DNA of 64,000 nt from Aspidiotus rigidus. Taxonomy: Eukaryota; Arthropoda; Insecta; Hemiptera; Diaspididae. Of the stretch, positions 1 to 11,181 are shown piece by piece. The stretch covers positions 1,987,501-2,051,500 of the forward strand of contig JAVHKY010000048.1 in assembly GCA_035079385.1 (NCBI GenBank), given 5' to 3'. Made by a program: the position numbers and the translations under genes. Each line of letters opens with the position of its first letter. The first letter of the stretch is position 1. The notes beneath the pieces are model-generated. The model did no database searches, was not told the DNA's origin, and was given only the letters and a program-made list of their open reading frames with translations.

Positions 1-609
1 AAAATTCAAAAATTTTGCGCGATGCTAGCGGAGCCCGGTCCGAATTTTGGAGCATTTTTTAGCATATTTCAGCAATGTTTCCATAAATTTGCCCAAAACC
101 GCATAAAAAAAACGGAAAAAACGCAAGATTTAAATTTTTCTGCAGAGATCAGCAAGCCAGCGTTCAACTTGAATACGCGCTGACCTTTGACAATAGACTG
201 ATTTCCTGCCTACGTCATAGTTAGGAATCAGTGTTGAGACGGTGGCTTAGGAGACTTTTGACTCCCTTAAGAATAACACAGGGAGCAAAGATTGAAGTGT
301 TACTATTTGGAAATAAGCCATTTCTTAATAACTAAAAGTACATGAACACGTTCTAGGAACCATCTAAATTGAAAATAATAATTTTAACGTCAAGTTAACC
401 TTGTATTTATACCTAGATCTTTGCTCCTCGTGTATTCTTATGCGAGCAACCAAATCAAAAACACCAGAACGGGTACTCTTGTCAGATCATAAACACCGGA
501 ACGGGTATTCTTGTCATCTGTATGACGTCAGAGGAAATTTGTCTATAGGGCAATGTTGCGAACGCTCACTGGGGGCTCCGTCCAATGCATTTGTTTATGG
601 ATGATGATC
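1..609. other. Intergenic, no gene seen
   Basis: No coding segment is recognisable. A motif seen inside several foldback elements of this window occurs twice: ACACAGGGAGCAAAGATT near 277-294, and TCTTTGCTCCTCGTGTATTC with TTATGCGAG near 418-443. This suggests the stretch is an old, unassigned repeat. Confidence 0.4.
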
Positions 610-800
610 AGACAATATTTTCAACAAATTAGATATTTGAGAGTGGTCTCAAATTAAAGAAAATTTTAATCTCTGCGACTTTCATTCTTTTAATTTTTTT
701 GTAGAAATTCCTTTCAAGAAGTTTTTTGAAAAAGACAACTTCAAATTGTAATGTTGCATAATTGCACCTGATGACACAAGCCCCCAGTAAGTTATCAATA
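610..800. repeat. Dispersed repeat, copy 1
   Basis: About 190 bp match 51800-51985 in the same orientation with scattered substitutions. Both carry AGATATTTGAGAGTGGTC, then GAAATTCCTTT, AACTTCAAATTGTAAT and GACACAAGCC or AACACAAGCC. The ends are not defined. It is non-coding. Confidence 0.65.
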
Positions 801-934
801 GTTAAAGATAAGGAAACAACAAAAATCATCATCATTTTCTTGTTGATTTTAGGTGAATTTCAAAAAACAATGTACACCATTTGATAGAATTTTATTTCTT
901 CTGTAGAATTAGAATGATACCCATGTTAAAGGAG

Positions 935-1440
935 CATGTTGTGGCATATTTCAGCAAAAACGAGAAATTTTCAGCATATTTTAGGTGTTGCAAGAGCCAA
1001 GGATGCAAAGTCGATTGATAAAACTTCCACTTCCACTTTCATTTCCAGTTCCAATTTTTTTTTTTTTCGTACTTCCAACTTCTCGCGTTGTAGCTTCCAA
1101 CTATCTCCAACTTCATGTTTCCACTTCTTGAGCGCTTCTACCGAATTCCACTTCCAACTTACAACAAAATATGCAGTGAAGCCATGCGAAAAAAAAAAAA
1201 AATGATTGACGAATACCCAAAATAACAATTTTTGGGAAAAATATTTATCTCTTCTGAAAAAGGGATATTTTTCTCCAAATCATTATTTTGGATATTTTCC
1301 ATCTTTCTTTGAAACGGCGGCATAACCTCTTGTGCAGGAAGTTGATTGAAGAAGTCAATCGCTATTGACTTTTACTTCCAACTTCTAACTTCTCACGTTG
1401 CGACTTCCAACTTCCAGCTTCCAAATCCTGAGCGCATTAT
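935..1440. repeat. CTTCCAACTT-rich low-complexity repeat
   Basis: Degenerate repeats of the words ACTTCCA, CTTCCAACTT and TTCCACTTCC run through about 1020-1165 and 1370-1430. The segment CAAAAACGAGAAATTTTCAG near 955 recurs near 43518. The same words reappear at 2877-2886 on the far side of the nested cluster at 1447-2877, so that cluster was inserted into this repeat. Short frames here are compositional. Confidence 0.55.
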
Positions 1441-1446
1441 TTGTGG

Positions 1447-1768
1447 CAAGGTGTATAAAATGAGTAGATGTGGTGATCACTTAGGTAGTAAACAGAACGC
1501 AACCAGCATACCCTATCTAATTACATGGATTTTAGATTTTCTAACAGAAACGTCCAACATAGGTGTCACCTGATAGGAAATTACACAGGGAACAAATTTA
1601 CCTCTCTTTAATTTTTTGATTAAGTCGGCAGTTTTTGTGTATTTTATTTTTTTTCGAAATTGATCCATAAGCGCTGTGTATAACCTACATTCCCGTGACG
1701 TCATTGAAACGTTAACTGCGCCTGACTACTACGCTAAGTGATCACACCTTTCTATTTTATACGTCTTG
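1447..1768. mobile_element. Foldback MITE family C, copy 1
   Basis: A 322-bp non-coding element. Its ends are imperfect inverted repeats (CAAGGTGTATAAAAT and ATTTTATACGTCTTG). It is flanked by TATTTGTGG at 1438-1446 and 1769-1777, an 8-9 bp target duplication. A second copy in the reverse orientation lies at 23213-23530. Internal palindromic segments include TGATCACTTAGGTAGT against ACGCTAAGTGATCACACC. The shared motif GGAAATTACACAGGGAAC sits near 1578. The duplication length suggests mobilisation by a hAT-type transposase. Confidence 0.8.
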
Positions 1769-1777
1769 TATTTGTGG

Positions 1778-1995
1778 TATAGGGCTTTTCCATGTCAGTG
1801 CATTGCATACATATTCTCCTACCTGTTATCGAAATGGTAGTATTTCTAACATTGCTCTTACGGGTTTTGCTGGATTGCATACTCATTTTCATCGTGGAGT
1901 AATTTGCCGTGATAAGAGCAATGTTAGAAATACTACCATTTCGATAACACGTAGGAGAATACGTATGCAATGCCCCGACATTGAAAAGCCCTATA
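1778..1995. mobile_element. Foldback MITE family D
   Basis: A 218-bp element, palindromic over most of its length: the arm beginning TATAGGGCTTTTCCATGTC pairs with the arm ending GACATTGAAAAGCCCTATA, and long segments such as AATGTTAGAAATACTACCAT pair internally. No 8-bp duplication is seen. The terminal TA on both sides could be a 2-bp target duplication, in which case a Tc1/mariner- or PIF-type enzyme would be the better guess. It lies between family C and family B insertions. Confidence 0.7.
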
Positions 1996-2004
1996 ACTTC
2001 CAAC

Positions 2005-2877
2005 TACAGACCCCTAGAAAAACAAGATCGCTAACTCGCCATCTACGCTGTGTTGAATTTTCGTACCCTGAAATCGTTTCTATAGTTTATCCCACCAGAT
2101 ATCGCAAAGTCGCACTCGATGTATTCTTATGGGAGAAGAAAATTTCACGGATTCGCTCGAGGTTCGGCGCATATGAAAGGAAATTTTATGCAGAATAAAT
2201 TTACATCTCTTCATTTTTTTGAAAAACTGAATATTTGTGGAGGAAAATGAGTTTTAGTGTCAACTCTCCATAAGAGCCTGTGTTAAAGTGCTGAAGGTTG
2301 ACTGCAGCGATTTTTGTACGTGTGTATAGATACCTAAAAGAGACAAGATAGCTAACTCTCCATATGCGCTGTGTTAAAATCCGGTACCCGATTTTTGTCG
2401 AGCTAATTTACGTGCCGAGAGATAGCGCCACTGTATTGTAGGGCGAAGTTAACATTGCGCTCATGGACGTTTTTTAGTATTTATCAATTATCTCGGAAAC
2501 CGTTTATTTTTACGAAAAAATGAAAAGAATAAAATTTATTCCCCTTGTAATTTCCTATCGTATGAGACCTATTTCATATTTTGAAAAAAAAAAATTCAAA
2601 GTAGGTCTCATTTGATAGGAAATTACAAGGGGAATAAATTTTGTTCTCTTCATTTTTTCATAAAAATGAACGGTTTCCGAGATAATTGATGAAAACTGAA
2701 AAACATCCATAAGCGCAATGTTAATTTAGCCCAAGAATACTGTGTCGCTGTGTTGGCGTGCGGTGGAACACTAGAACTAACAAAGTTAGCTATCTTGTCT
2801 CTTTTAGGTATCTATATACGTGTGGCAGAACCAATGAACTATCGAAGTTAGCGATCTTGTGTTTTTAGAGGTCTATA
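2005..2877. mobile_element. Foldback MITE family B, copy 1 (interrupted)
   Basis: The ends are TACAGACCCCTAG and CTAAAAA-type TTTTTAGAGGTCTATA, and CTTCCAAC flanks both sides (1997-2004 and 2878-2885), an 8-bp target duplication. The element is interrupted by family A at 2325-2816. The uninterrupted relative at 53196-53555 reads through the same point, so the insertion is proven. The pre-insertion length is about 370 bp. The element is non-coding. Confidence 0.85.
2325..2816. mobile_element. Foldback MITE family A, copy 1, nested in family B
   Basis: A 492-bp element with terminal inverted repeats TATAGATACCTAAAAGAGAC and GTCTCTTTTAGGTATCTATA. It is flanked by perfect 8-bp duplications TACGTGTG at 2317-2324 and 2817-2824. 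The arms pair over much of the element around an A/T-rich centre near 2580-2596. Other copies lie at 12429-12921, 44149-44640 and, truncated by the window end, at 63908-64000. There is no coding capacity. Confidence 0.92.
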
Positions 2878-2955
2878 CTTCCAACTGAAGCGCGTTATGC
2901 AAAAGCTGTCCAAGCGATATTTTTTAAATCTGGCGAATGGGTACACTGTCATGAA

Positions 2956-3646
2956 CAGGGATGATCACGTTCATGAACTTGAACTGAAGTTCACGTTCAC
3001 ATTCATTCTTTTCTGTGAACCTGAACGTCCAAAAAAGTTCACGTTCATTCTTTTCCGTGAACGTGAACGTCCAAAAAGTTCACGTTCATTTTTTTCCGTG
3101 AAAATGAACGTCTAAAAAATGCACGTCGAATTTCTATTTTTTTTTTTTCACTTCTTCACATAATTACTTCTTCAAATGTTCACAGTTGAGTTTCTACTTT
3201 CTACTAGGGTACCTGCAGTCCTACTACAAAGACTTTTCTTATCGTTTATGTATTGATTTAAACTATCAAAAGCGCAGGATTAAAACATTCATTTCGTTCA
3301 GTTTTTTTTTTTATAACGTTCATTCACGTTCATTTTTTTCAATAAACGTGAACGAGTGAACGCGTTCATGAACGTAACCATTGACTATATACACTTTGTA
3401 AGCAGACGTACAAACCTTTTGTTAAAAGAGTTGTCGTTTCGTTGGAAACTGCTACCTGAGTGCGCTGGGTGTTAACCGTTGGTGCAAAGGCGAGAGAACA
3501 TACTTCCCTCTCTGTTACACCCACGTCTTGACACCTGGCGCGATCTGTTATTTGCTTCCAACGTGCGTCCAAAAACCGACAACATTTTAACAATAGGTTT
3601 GTACGTCTGCTTACGAAGTGTATATAGTCAATGGTAACCATCCCTG
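2956..3646. mobile_element. Non-autonomous hAT element, GTTCACGTTCA repeats
   Basis: The ends CAGGGATG and CATCCCTG are hAT-like. The flanks GTCATGAA (2948-2955) and GTCATGAT (3647-3654) form an 8-bp duplication with one mismatch. Subterminal tandem repeats of GTTCACGTTCATT and GTGAACGTGAACG fill about 2970-3120 and 3300-3375. Another foldback element (3382-3633) is inserted near its right end. There is no transposase, so it depends on an element elsewhere. Confidence 0.8.
3382..3633. mobile_element. Foldback MITE family J, nested in hAT element
   Basis: Arms of about 50 bp (CATTGACTATATACAC with GTGTATATAGTCAATG, and GCAGACGTACAAACC with GGTTTGTACGTCTGC) enclose about 150 bp. The flanks GTAACCAT (3374-3381 and 3634-3641) form an 8-bp duplication. 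Without the insert, the host hAT end reads straight into CATCCCTG. A 42-bp miniature with the same terminal arms is at 41719-41760. Confidence 0.75.
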
Positions 3647-3853
3647 GTCATGATGCAGTTAAAGGTCTCTTCCCCAAAACGATGAAGTGTCGCTTGGACG
3701 GCTTTTGCATAACGCGGTTCAACTTCCAAATGACTTCCCATCCTTGGCAGGTGCATATTATAATAATATGCGCATATTTAGTTATTTTTTGGAGCATAAA
3801 ATCCGAAGCCCTGGTGAAAACTTAGTGAAGACAACTACTGTTGGTAATGTTGG

Positions 3854-4128
3854 TTTCTTGATGGATTTCAAGAGACTTAAATAAATTATAAAAATGATAT
3901 TAACACTAGATTTTTGATTTATTATTGGATCTTGAAATACAATCTATCTATATTATCTTGGAATCTCATTGTTGGAATTCTTACATTAGGCTTAAGCTGT
4001 ATTACCCGCCAAAAGTATTCACTACAAATACAAATAAACATCTGTTTGATACGTCATCGACACATAATTGGTACCGATTCACGATCACGAGTCACGACAT
4101 TCACCTCTCACGTCCGTGCGCCGTGACA
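3854..4128 (-). repeat. Solo LTR of BEL/Pao element A
   Basis: About 275 bp, close to 95% identical by eye to the LTR at 16642-16919. It begins TTTCTTGATGGATTTC and ends CGTGCGCCGTGACA on the plus strand. No internal retroelement sequence adjoins it. No clear 5-bp duplication is visible (GTTGG on the left, CTCCG on the right), so the loss of the internal region may have involved flanking sequence or another copy. Confidence 0.8.
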
Positions 4129-4408
4129 CTCCGGACGGAAAGGGAAAAAAAAATTTTATATACACAATACACACAAAGAAAAAAAAAATAATAATAACTA
4201 GCAATGACGGCGCGCCATAGGCGCGCCTCAGTAGCAGGTCAGTGCATGGTAGTGATGTCCCACAGAACGAAAACCAAAACGAAAAACACCACGACATTTT
4301 TTCAAGTGAAATACTGAAACAAACTGAATGGTGAAACTACCAAAAAATAGATTGAATATAGAAATTAATGATTAAAAACAAATAACAAAAAAACAAATAA
4401 AAGATACC
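4129..4408. other. Intergenic, A-rich, no gene seen
   Basis: A-rich runs and (ATA)n appear near 4144-4200, followed by a short GC-rich piece GGCGCGCCATAGGCGCGCC at 4209-4227. No recognised gene or terminal repeat is present. The lower part probably belongs to the decayed Helitron that follows. Confidence 0.35.
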
Positions 4409-7347
4409 CTAGCCGATTACTTGCATGGAATGAATAACAATACCAAGGACTCCATCGGTTATTAATTTTTTCATTAACGAGGATAGTTTTGCATTAAACA
4501 CTCTGCTGACCAACTCAGCGCGCTCAATTGGATTTTTACACCAATCTAAATTCTCAGATATTTCACGCCATTTCCCATTGCACGTGTATGTAATAAATAA
4601 ATCAGGTTTTCCAAATCTCGATACCAAAGTCATGGCATCTTGATAATTTTGAGCCACGTTTCTGGGACTGCCTTCAAAGGTAGAAGGCAATATTATTGTT
4701 TTACCAATTTGGTAGTTTTCTCCTTGAGATCTATACCTTTAATATAATCGTATAAACCACGATATTACTCAACCCTCAGATCTTTTTGATGAGTTCAAAT
4801 ATATTGTAAACCTAGAGATTCAATTTGACAGTACTGCCGTACAAAGTTGAATAGACCTATATGCAAAAACAACGATCACGGAAAAGTATCGAAAAGAATA
4901 TAAAAATGTATTCCAAAGATATTAAATTCGCATAAGTTGCTCACTCATAGCAATTTTCAACGCAGAATTCGATGACTATAATAATTTTCTTCAATTCGCA
5001 TGAGGACAAAAAGTAGGCGCCCTCTATGAAGACTGTGGTGGCCATTTTTGGAAGCTGCCTGAAAAGGGGATGTTACAGAAAATTGTTGAAATCTTAATTT
5101 TTTCTTCTTTTAGGTTATTCTATGAATGAAAATAATAGAAAAATGCTCTTACTACTTTCTTATATTTTTCAATATTGACAAAGATACAGCCCGTTTTAGT
5201 TTTATACAGGTTTATGGCAATTTTTGCCAAATCCCGTTTTTGGGCACGACTCTAGCGCACCTACAGTTGTGTCCTCATACGAAGTGCTCAATCTGATACG
5301 GTACATTTTTGACCTCACGATGCATAATACGTCCAAAAAAGGGACGTATATGCACTGATATGCAATCGACTGTGATAGTAGTGGTGTGTGAATACGAAGC
5401 TTCGTTACCAACACACATACAGCCCATCGATCCCAACGCCTCGTCTCGGTGATCGTTGTTTTCGCATATACGTCAATTTAACTTTGTACGGCAGAGGAGG
5501 CGTCAACGATAAATTGTTGACTCAATTTCCTAGTATGAACAAATGTTGCAAACGTCGGACAAACACTCAACAGAAAAGCATAATAATGACTCAACGATAC
5601 CGGCTCACCACTGCGTGCTTTAAATCCTGGATGCCAGCCTCCACCCCCATATGGATATAAAATGGGATAAACCATAGGATTGGTGTGCTGAGAACATACT
5701 GATAACTGTATCAATTTTCCACTCTTGCTATGAATCTCTATATTATCCCTTAAATGAGGAGGACATCCATCACTGGATGCAAAAATACAGCAGCTATTTC
5801 ATTACAAGTTGGTAAACTGTAACGCTTCCTATCAATACTATTACCAGCAGGTTTTTTTAATAACCACACACTGTAATCGATAGAAATGGCAGCATTATTA
5901 TAACATCGTCTCATTTCACGTTCTTCAACTTCACGGAGATTCAGAAGTGTTGTAGCATGAATATTTTCTTCCCTTAATAATGTATCTAATTCAGTGAATA
6001 ATTCCGGCAAACATCGAGAGTATCTTGTTTTCCTACATTCATTAGCTAATTCTGAATCAATAAAATACAATTGCGAATATTTCCGTCGAGTATGTTCCTC
6101 TTCCCGCAAATTACTGCTCAAATGATGAATAACCCCTTGAACATTGAAGCAATAAGCACCACCAGGAACATTACCAGCTGCTACACTCGCACCAAATGAT
6201 GCAAATGCCAAACTTCAATTATACTGTCGGATATTTTCAACGAAATTATTGCTACAACGATGGTCATTACATAATAACTCTTTTATCAACTTAGGTAGGT
6301 ACATTGAAATTGAAATCGAATACGTATTTGCCCCCCATACAACATTTGGTAAATATTTTTTGGTGGCCAGTTCTTTCACTGTTGAAATACAACGCATGAC
6401 AATAAGTACATCCATTATTCATGGGACCTAAATAATGAGGTACAGTATTTCCTCCATCACCCTGTTCCGATGTTAGAGAATCGTTTGTGACGTTACACAG
6501 ATCTGTATGGACCAAATTTGAAGACAGTTCTGCAGTTGATCCAAAATGATCACTCATAACATAAGGATGATCTAAAGTTACTAATAACGAATTAACGATC
6601 TCATCAATATCCATATGATCATTCGGTGGTTCTGATAAAGGTACCGAAGACTCCTTTGAAACATTGGGAAAATATACATTTAACGGTACCAAATGTTGTG
6701 ACAACTCTGAACGTGACCCAAACTGATCACTGGTAACGTAAGAGTGATCTAAATGCACTAATGATGAACGACTAATATCGATATTCATCTGATCCGTTGG
6801 TGACTCTAAAGAACTATTACAATTCAATTCATGTTCATCATTTTCAAATAACGAAATATATTTCACTATCGCTTCATTACCTTCATTTTCACAAGAAACT
6901 CGTTTTATAATTCCACATGAAGTTTCTTGGTAAACCCACACCTCTATATTATGACTTATCGACAAAACACATATTTCAGTATGATCAGCATATTCCTGCG
7001 GATCAGATAATCGCCTGATTCGATAATTAATTCCTCCATATTCAGACCAAAATAGTGCGATAACTGCTCTTGATTATTATGCATATGTTCACAGACAAAT
7101 GTTGTGAATATGACAAGTTACCAAATAAACAGAGCGAAAACAAATGAAATAAACAACTCCCATCTCCTGGTACATCGATACTTTTATAATATTTCTTCTC
7201 TTCGGAACAATACAATAATTCTCTAGGAAGATCTTCCATTATAATATCAAAGAACACTGAAATGCCAGCCGCGGATAGAAGTGTCCAAGTAAACCAAAAG
7301 ATACAATGCTTGAAATTCCTCAGATGAAATTCTCCGAGTATAACCAA
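4409..7347 (-). pseudogene. Helitron Rep/helicase gene, decayed, with OTU domain
   Basis: Read on the minus strand from 7347 downwards, broken frames give the N-terminal order of an animal Helitron protein. An OTU-type protease segment comes first (DVPGDGSCLFHLFSLCLFGN, about 7110-7190, with the expected catalytic Cys in DGSC). Next is a linker rich in D, E and S (6440-6960), then GGKYVFD and CNDHRCSNNFVENIRQYN (6215-6415). AFASFGASVAAGNVPGGAYC follows (5750-6211), then PMVYPILYPYGGGGWHPGF and LSHYYAF (5478-5714), and finally the Helitron-like N domain MPSTFEGSPRNVAQNYQDAM and DLFITYTCNGKW (4409-4690). The relaxase HUH core and the helicase are absent below 4409. Stops, frame changes and the insertion at 4836-5494 make it non-functional. 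Animal Helitrons with an OTU domain are known, so this is family knowledge plus direct motif reading. Confidence 0.85.
4836..5494. mobile_element. TIR element CTGCCGTACAAAGT inserted in Helitron
   Basis: The inverted ends CTGCCGTACAAAGTTGAATA and AACTTTGTACGGCAG extend to about 45 bp with gaps (AACAACGATCAC against GATCGTTGTT). The element interrupts the Helitron frame just after the QQFIVDA segment. The ends also occur at 42456-42590 and near 43276. No clear flanking duplication and no transposase are visible. About 660 bp. Confidence 0.6.
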
Positions 7348-7900
7348 TGTTCAATATTTACAATTCCTTGGATAACTTCTCCGAGTATAACCAACATTCA
7401 ATGTTTGAAATTCCTGGGATAAACTTCTAGGAGTATGATAAAAGTTGCATTTCCTCCAATAAACGAGTATAATGAAAGGCTAATGCAAACAGATTACGAT
7501 CCAATCTGAAACAATGATTGAAAACAGGACCAATATTATTCAAACAAGATGGAATACTACTTTAAATACTATGGCGTACCCTATTCATAGGCTTTTACAA
7601 AGCGATATAAAATCTAGTCTAGTCTAGTCTAGAGTATTAGGCAGTCAAATCTACAAGATAGGTAGTTCTACTTACTGGATAATAATGAATATCCGGATGA
7701 ATGAAATACGATTGCGAAGATAAATCTTCTACAGTATTAGAAAATTATGAATTAATTATGAATTTTCCATTATTATTAAAATAGAATTGCCTATTGTATT
7801 ATATGAAAATAGAATTGCGTACATGGAATACCTAGACGAAATACAAACAAAGGTAGTCGAAATCTTCCAAGCCCAGATTTCATTGATAATTTAACATAGA
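7348..7900. other. Intergenic or Helitron 5' flank, no gene seen
   Basis: No coding similarity was recognised. A short tandem array of TAGTC/TCTAG units lies near 7613-7632. Three similar phrases (CTCCGAGTATAACCAA near 7328 and 7379, and TAGGAGTATGATAAAAG near 7428), spaced about 50 bp apart, suggest a degenerate tandem repeat upstream of the Helitron frame. Confidence 0.35.
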
Positions 7901-8214
7901 AACAAGCTAAGTCGCGGGCGACATAGTATCAGGGTCGGCCTGAATCAGATTATAATATTAATTTTTCTTTATTTCAGTCAAGAAAGACTCGTCAAAAATC
8001 CAATAAATTTTTCTGATCGTTGTTTGTTTCACTAAAAAGCGCAAAATTGAAATACTTCTGCTATATAGTTTATACTTTTTGCTTTTCCAACATTTGCTTT
8101 GCTTTTCACTTCCAAAAAATGTCACCGTTTTTCGCTTCAAACTTTTCGCTTTTCAGTTAATTTCCATCTCAGATATCTTAATAACTTCTTATCCTCGAAA
8201 AATCTAGTTGTTAA

Positions 8215-8455
8215 TATTTTGAAGTTCCACAATTTGAAAATACTTCCAAGTCCACAGTTGAAAATATTTCAAAGTCCAACAGTTGAAAATATTCCTTTCA
8301 AAGTCCAACAGTTGAAAATATTTCCAAGTCCAAGAATTAAAAATGAAAAACTTTATTACAAGTCCGAGAAGTATGAAAATATTTCAAAGTCCAACAATTG
8401 GAGAATAATTCCAAGTCCAACAGTTTAAAATATTTTCAAGTCCAAGAAGTACAAA
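8215..8455. repeat. Tandem array, about 25-bp unit, in 3.1-kb repeat
   Basis: Eight or so degenerate units of the form AAGTCCAACAGTTGAAAATA with TTTCC repeat with a period of 20-30 bp. The open frame across it gives repeated KIFPSP or QLKIFPSP words, a by-product of the repeat unit. The same array is present in reverse orientation at 25455-25690, so it is a fixed part of the 3.1-kb element and may be a subterminal binding array. Confidence 0.75.
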
Positions 8456-9040
8456 GAGTCCCTCGCCATCATTCTTACTCGCCTCTTACTCCGAGTATGG
8501 CAGTAAACCGACGGGTTACCCCATCTCGGTTACATAAACTTGCGGATGAAACGACAGAATGAGACAATCAAAACGCAATAACGCATAAAAATAACCACAC
8601 CTTACTGCATCGTGGACAGGCCGTGACGCGAGCGTCTGAACTTACCCCAAGAAAGAAAGAAAGAAAGAAACAAGCACCCCACTATCACAAACTTCATTTG
8701 TCTACTCAAAACCCAACAATGTAATTATCATACCACCTTTGCAGTCAACTTCAAAGTACTTAGAACTAATAAGTATAAATTGAAATTCAAAATTGAATTG
8801 CGGATCACAAAGCTGGGATACCGCATTTGCGATTCATGGTCACCTTTCAAGTCATTCTGTTCTGTACGTTTTTATTCGCGCAATTATTCATTTCAGTTTC
8901 CTGTGGGTCCATGGAAAAGTTTGTGCTCCTCAGTTCACATTAAGTAATCATATTTCATTGATCATATTTTATTGAATACAACTAACCAACTTCCACTTGA
9001 GTACAAATTCATTTTGTGAAAGAAACAAACGCCCAACAAC

Positions 9041-9822
9041 CAGGGGTGGTAAGCCGTTCGCCATCGGCTTAAGCTGCTGCCATTAGCTTGAAAGCCGTTT
9101 GTGATTTTGATTGGCTTTTTATCAGCTTTTTTGTAATTTTAATGGCTGCCTAAAGTTTTTCGCGAACGGCTAACGGCTTAATTTGCGAGTTGTATGTCAA
9201 CTTGACATGAAATTTTGCAAGGAGTATTGAATATAATTTTCACATGATTTTGAGTTTATAATATTATAGTCAATCATGACTTGTGACTGAAAAATACAAA
9301 ATATTATAAAATCATTATGAATTTATTAATTATGACAGCTACCTGGCCCTGCACTTCTTACCAGCATACTCTTTGTTTTTTACTTTTTCTGGAGTGTAAT
9401 AACATGAATTTCTTCTGATCTATTCTTCAATATTTTATAATCTAAATAAATTTGCGGTGCATGTAAATGGCTTTCCCTGGGGTAGCGCCTTTCCCTCGTA
9501 TACACTTGATAAGTTGATTTGATATGCGGGCTTGTCGCTTGTGGCTTTAGCGCTTTGGTTTGATTTTTTTTTCTGTCCGCCATCATGTCCCATCCATGCC
9601 ACCGCCTGCAGAGAGAGTGAAAATGAAAAAAGCAAAAAATAGAAAGAGGATGAAAAACGCTGAAAAAAAGAAAAAGTGAAAAGCAGCCATTTAGGAACGG
9701 CTGATATCTGCTAATTGGCTTTCTTCCAAAACTATGAAAGGCTAATGAACTGCTTAATTAGCTCAAAAACCCTGGCTGCTGCTGCTGCTAAGCCGTTCAT
9801 CGGCTTCGGCTTACCAGCACTG
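9041..9822. mobile_element. Non-autonomous hAT element in 3.1-kb repeat
   Basis: A 782-bp insert bounded by CAGGGGTGGTAAGCCG and CGGCTTACCAGCACTG, canonical hAT ends. It is flanked by CCAACAAC at 9033-9040 and 9823-9830, an 8-bp duplication. The second copy of the host repeat (near 24870) lacks it and has a single CCAACAAC, so the insertion is proven. Subterminal AAGCCG and CGGCTT words recur. No transposase is encoded. Confidence 0.92.
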
Positions 9823-11005
9823 CCAACAACTAGGTATTCCATTAAAACAAAATTTTTGGATTCCAATACATATTTGTATACATTGCAAGATATTGATTTA
9901 AGATGATATTTGGCTTCTAACACCAGGCGTAAGAACCGGCACTAGAAACTAAATGTACCTTGCAAAGTGGAATAATAAAATTTTGATAATTATTCATCCA
10001 AACTGTTCATCATACCTCATATACTTTCCACTCAGGTACTTACGTTCTATCGAATAGAACTACAAACTCAGATTGGAGACTAGAATCATTGTAATTAGAT
10101 ACCGATTTTATGATCAGGATACTCAACAATCATTCACTTTAGATTTTGGTCTAAGTACCGCTGCACCATTCACATTGTTTAGACCAATTTCAAGAATTCA
10201 CATTTGATTACTCTATCTATATTCTTTTCCATCGCAATTCAGACGTTTGGTTCCATTCGTAGTCAATCTTTTCAATTTGCGAACGTTCGATAATAAAGAC
10301 AAGACGCTACTATTTTTATTGTTTCATTCCATCTCGTCATCGTAACGAATTAATCAGCAGCGGCTAATTAATCAATAATAATCATAAATAAACTAACTGT
10401 TCCCAGATGAGAGTCTAACATTAATTCAGAACTCGTAATATTATTTACAACTCTCGTTATCAATTGTTAATAACGACAGTTCCGAATAATAAGTATTAGT
10501 TCTGATTCAATGTGAATCTGTATCAAACTATCACCTAACACTTCGAAAGAATTCAGAACAATTGGTTCATTTTGCGGATCATAATTAGTTGCCTCGGAAT
10601 CAACCTACATTCTTGTATATTTACGCGTGTTTCTTCTGTGTGAAGCATACCCTTAATGCTTAACCAATGATAGGTTCATGAAAAACGTTTGTGCTCGTTT
10701 CAACATTATAAATACAGATTCGAGTCTTCAATGAATAATTACGGCTAAATTGACAAATTAAACAGGTACACGGTAGGTAATTTTTGACTCAATTGAAAGA
10801 ATGCAAAACTGTGCGCAAAACGCAACAATAATGATAATTGATAACAAACCTTACCCGCAGTTTATACTGCGTTGTGGCCTACTGAACGTGACGACGGTGA
10901 CATCCGTGATGTGACGTGCGCGACTGAACTGAGACGAAGAAATAAGAAGAAGAAAAATAGGATTACAATACGGTCGGCCTCGTACGACGGGCCGACCCTA
11001 AAAAA

Positions 11006-11181
11006 GAAATACTGATGGCAAGGAAGAGAAAGAAAAGTATCGATCTACTAAATCTAAGAGGAGGCTATGATGATTACATAATGTAGGTCGCGTCCTGGGA
11101 AGTCCCATACAGCGTAGTCCTAAAACTAAGGCGCCTTAGATAACGCGGTGATAATAGAAGTCCGAACTGATAGATCTTTTT
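11006..11181. other. Intergenic, no gene seen
   Basis: Short stretch with GCGTAGTCCTAAAACTAAGG near 11111, faintly like the 3' part of the SINE at 48125-48605 (GCGTAGTCCTAATACACC). It is possibly a SINE remnant. No A or B box is present. Confidence 0.25.

Larger units (their letters stand above)
7901..11005 (+). mobile_element. 3.1-kb unclassified repeat, copy 1
   Basis: About 3.1 kb match, in reverse orientation, the interrupted copy 22703-25839 plus 32837-32962 plus 38817-38859. One end carries GTCGCGGGCGAC and then AGGGTCGGCC (7911-7941). The other carries a perfect hairpin, GGTCGGCC at 10972-10979 with GGCCGACC at 10990-10997, followed by CTAAAAA. The interior is AT-rich with no long frame, so it is non-autonomous or decayed. 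An array of about 25 bp lies at 8220-8450, and a hAT element is inserted at 9041-9822. The GC-rich terminal hairpins recall Helitrons, but the ends do not fit 5' TC and 3' CTRR consistently. The class is therefore left open. Confidence 0.8.

Noticed and set aside
8099..8428. 109-codon frame identical to one at 25480-25809, suggesting a conserved gene
   Set aside because: The identity comes from the two copies of the 3.1-kb repeat. The peptide is built from the 25-bp array (KIFPSP words) and has no start context or family.
8215..8455. Spaced repeats resembling a CRISPR array
   Set aside because: The units are degenerate and contiguous without unique spacers, in a eukaryotic transposon.
7901..11005. 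Calling the 3.1-kb repeat a Helitron
   Set aside because: One hairpin is followed by CTAA, but the opposite end has no TC start, the other hairpin is followed by CTTG, and the insertion is not clearly between A and T.
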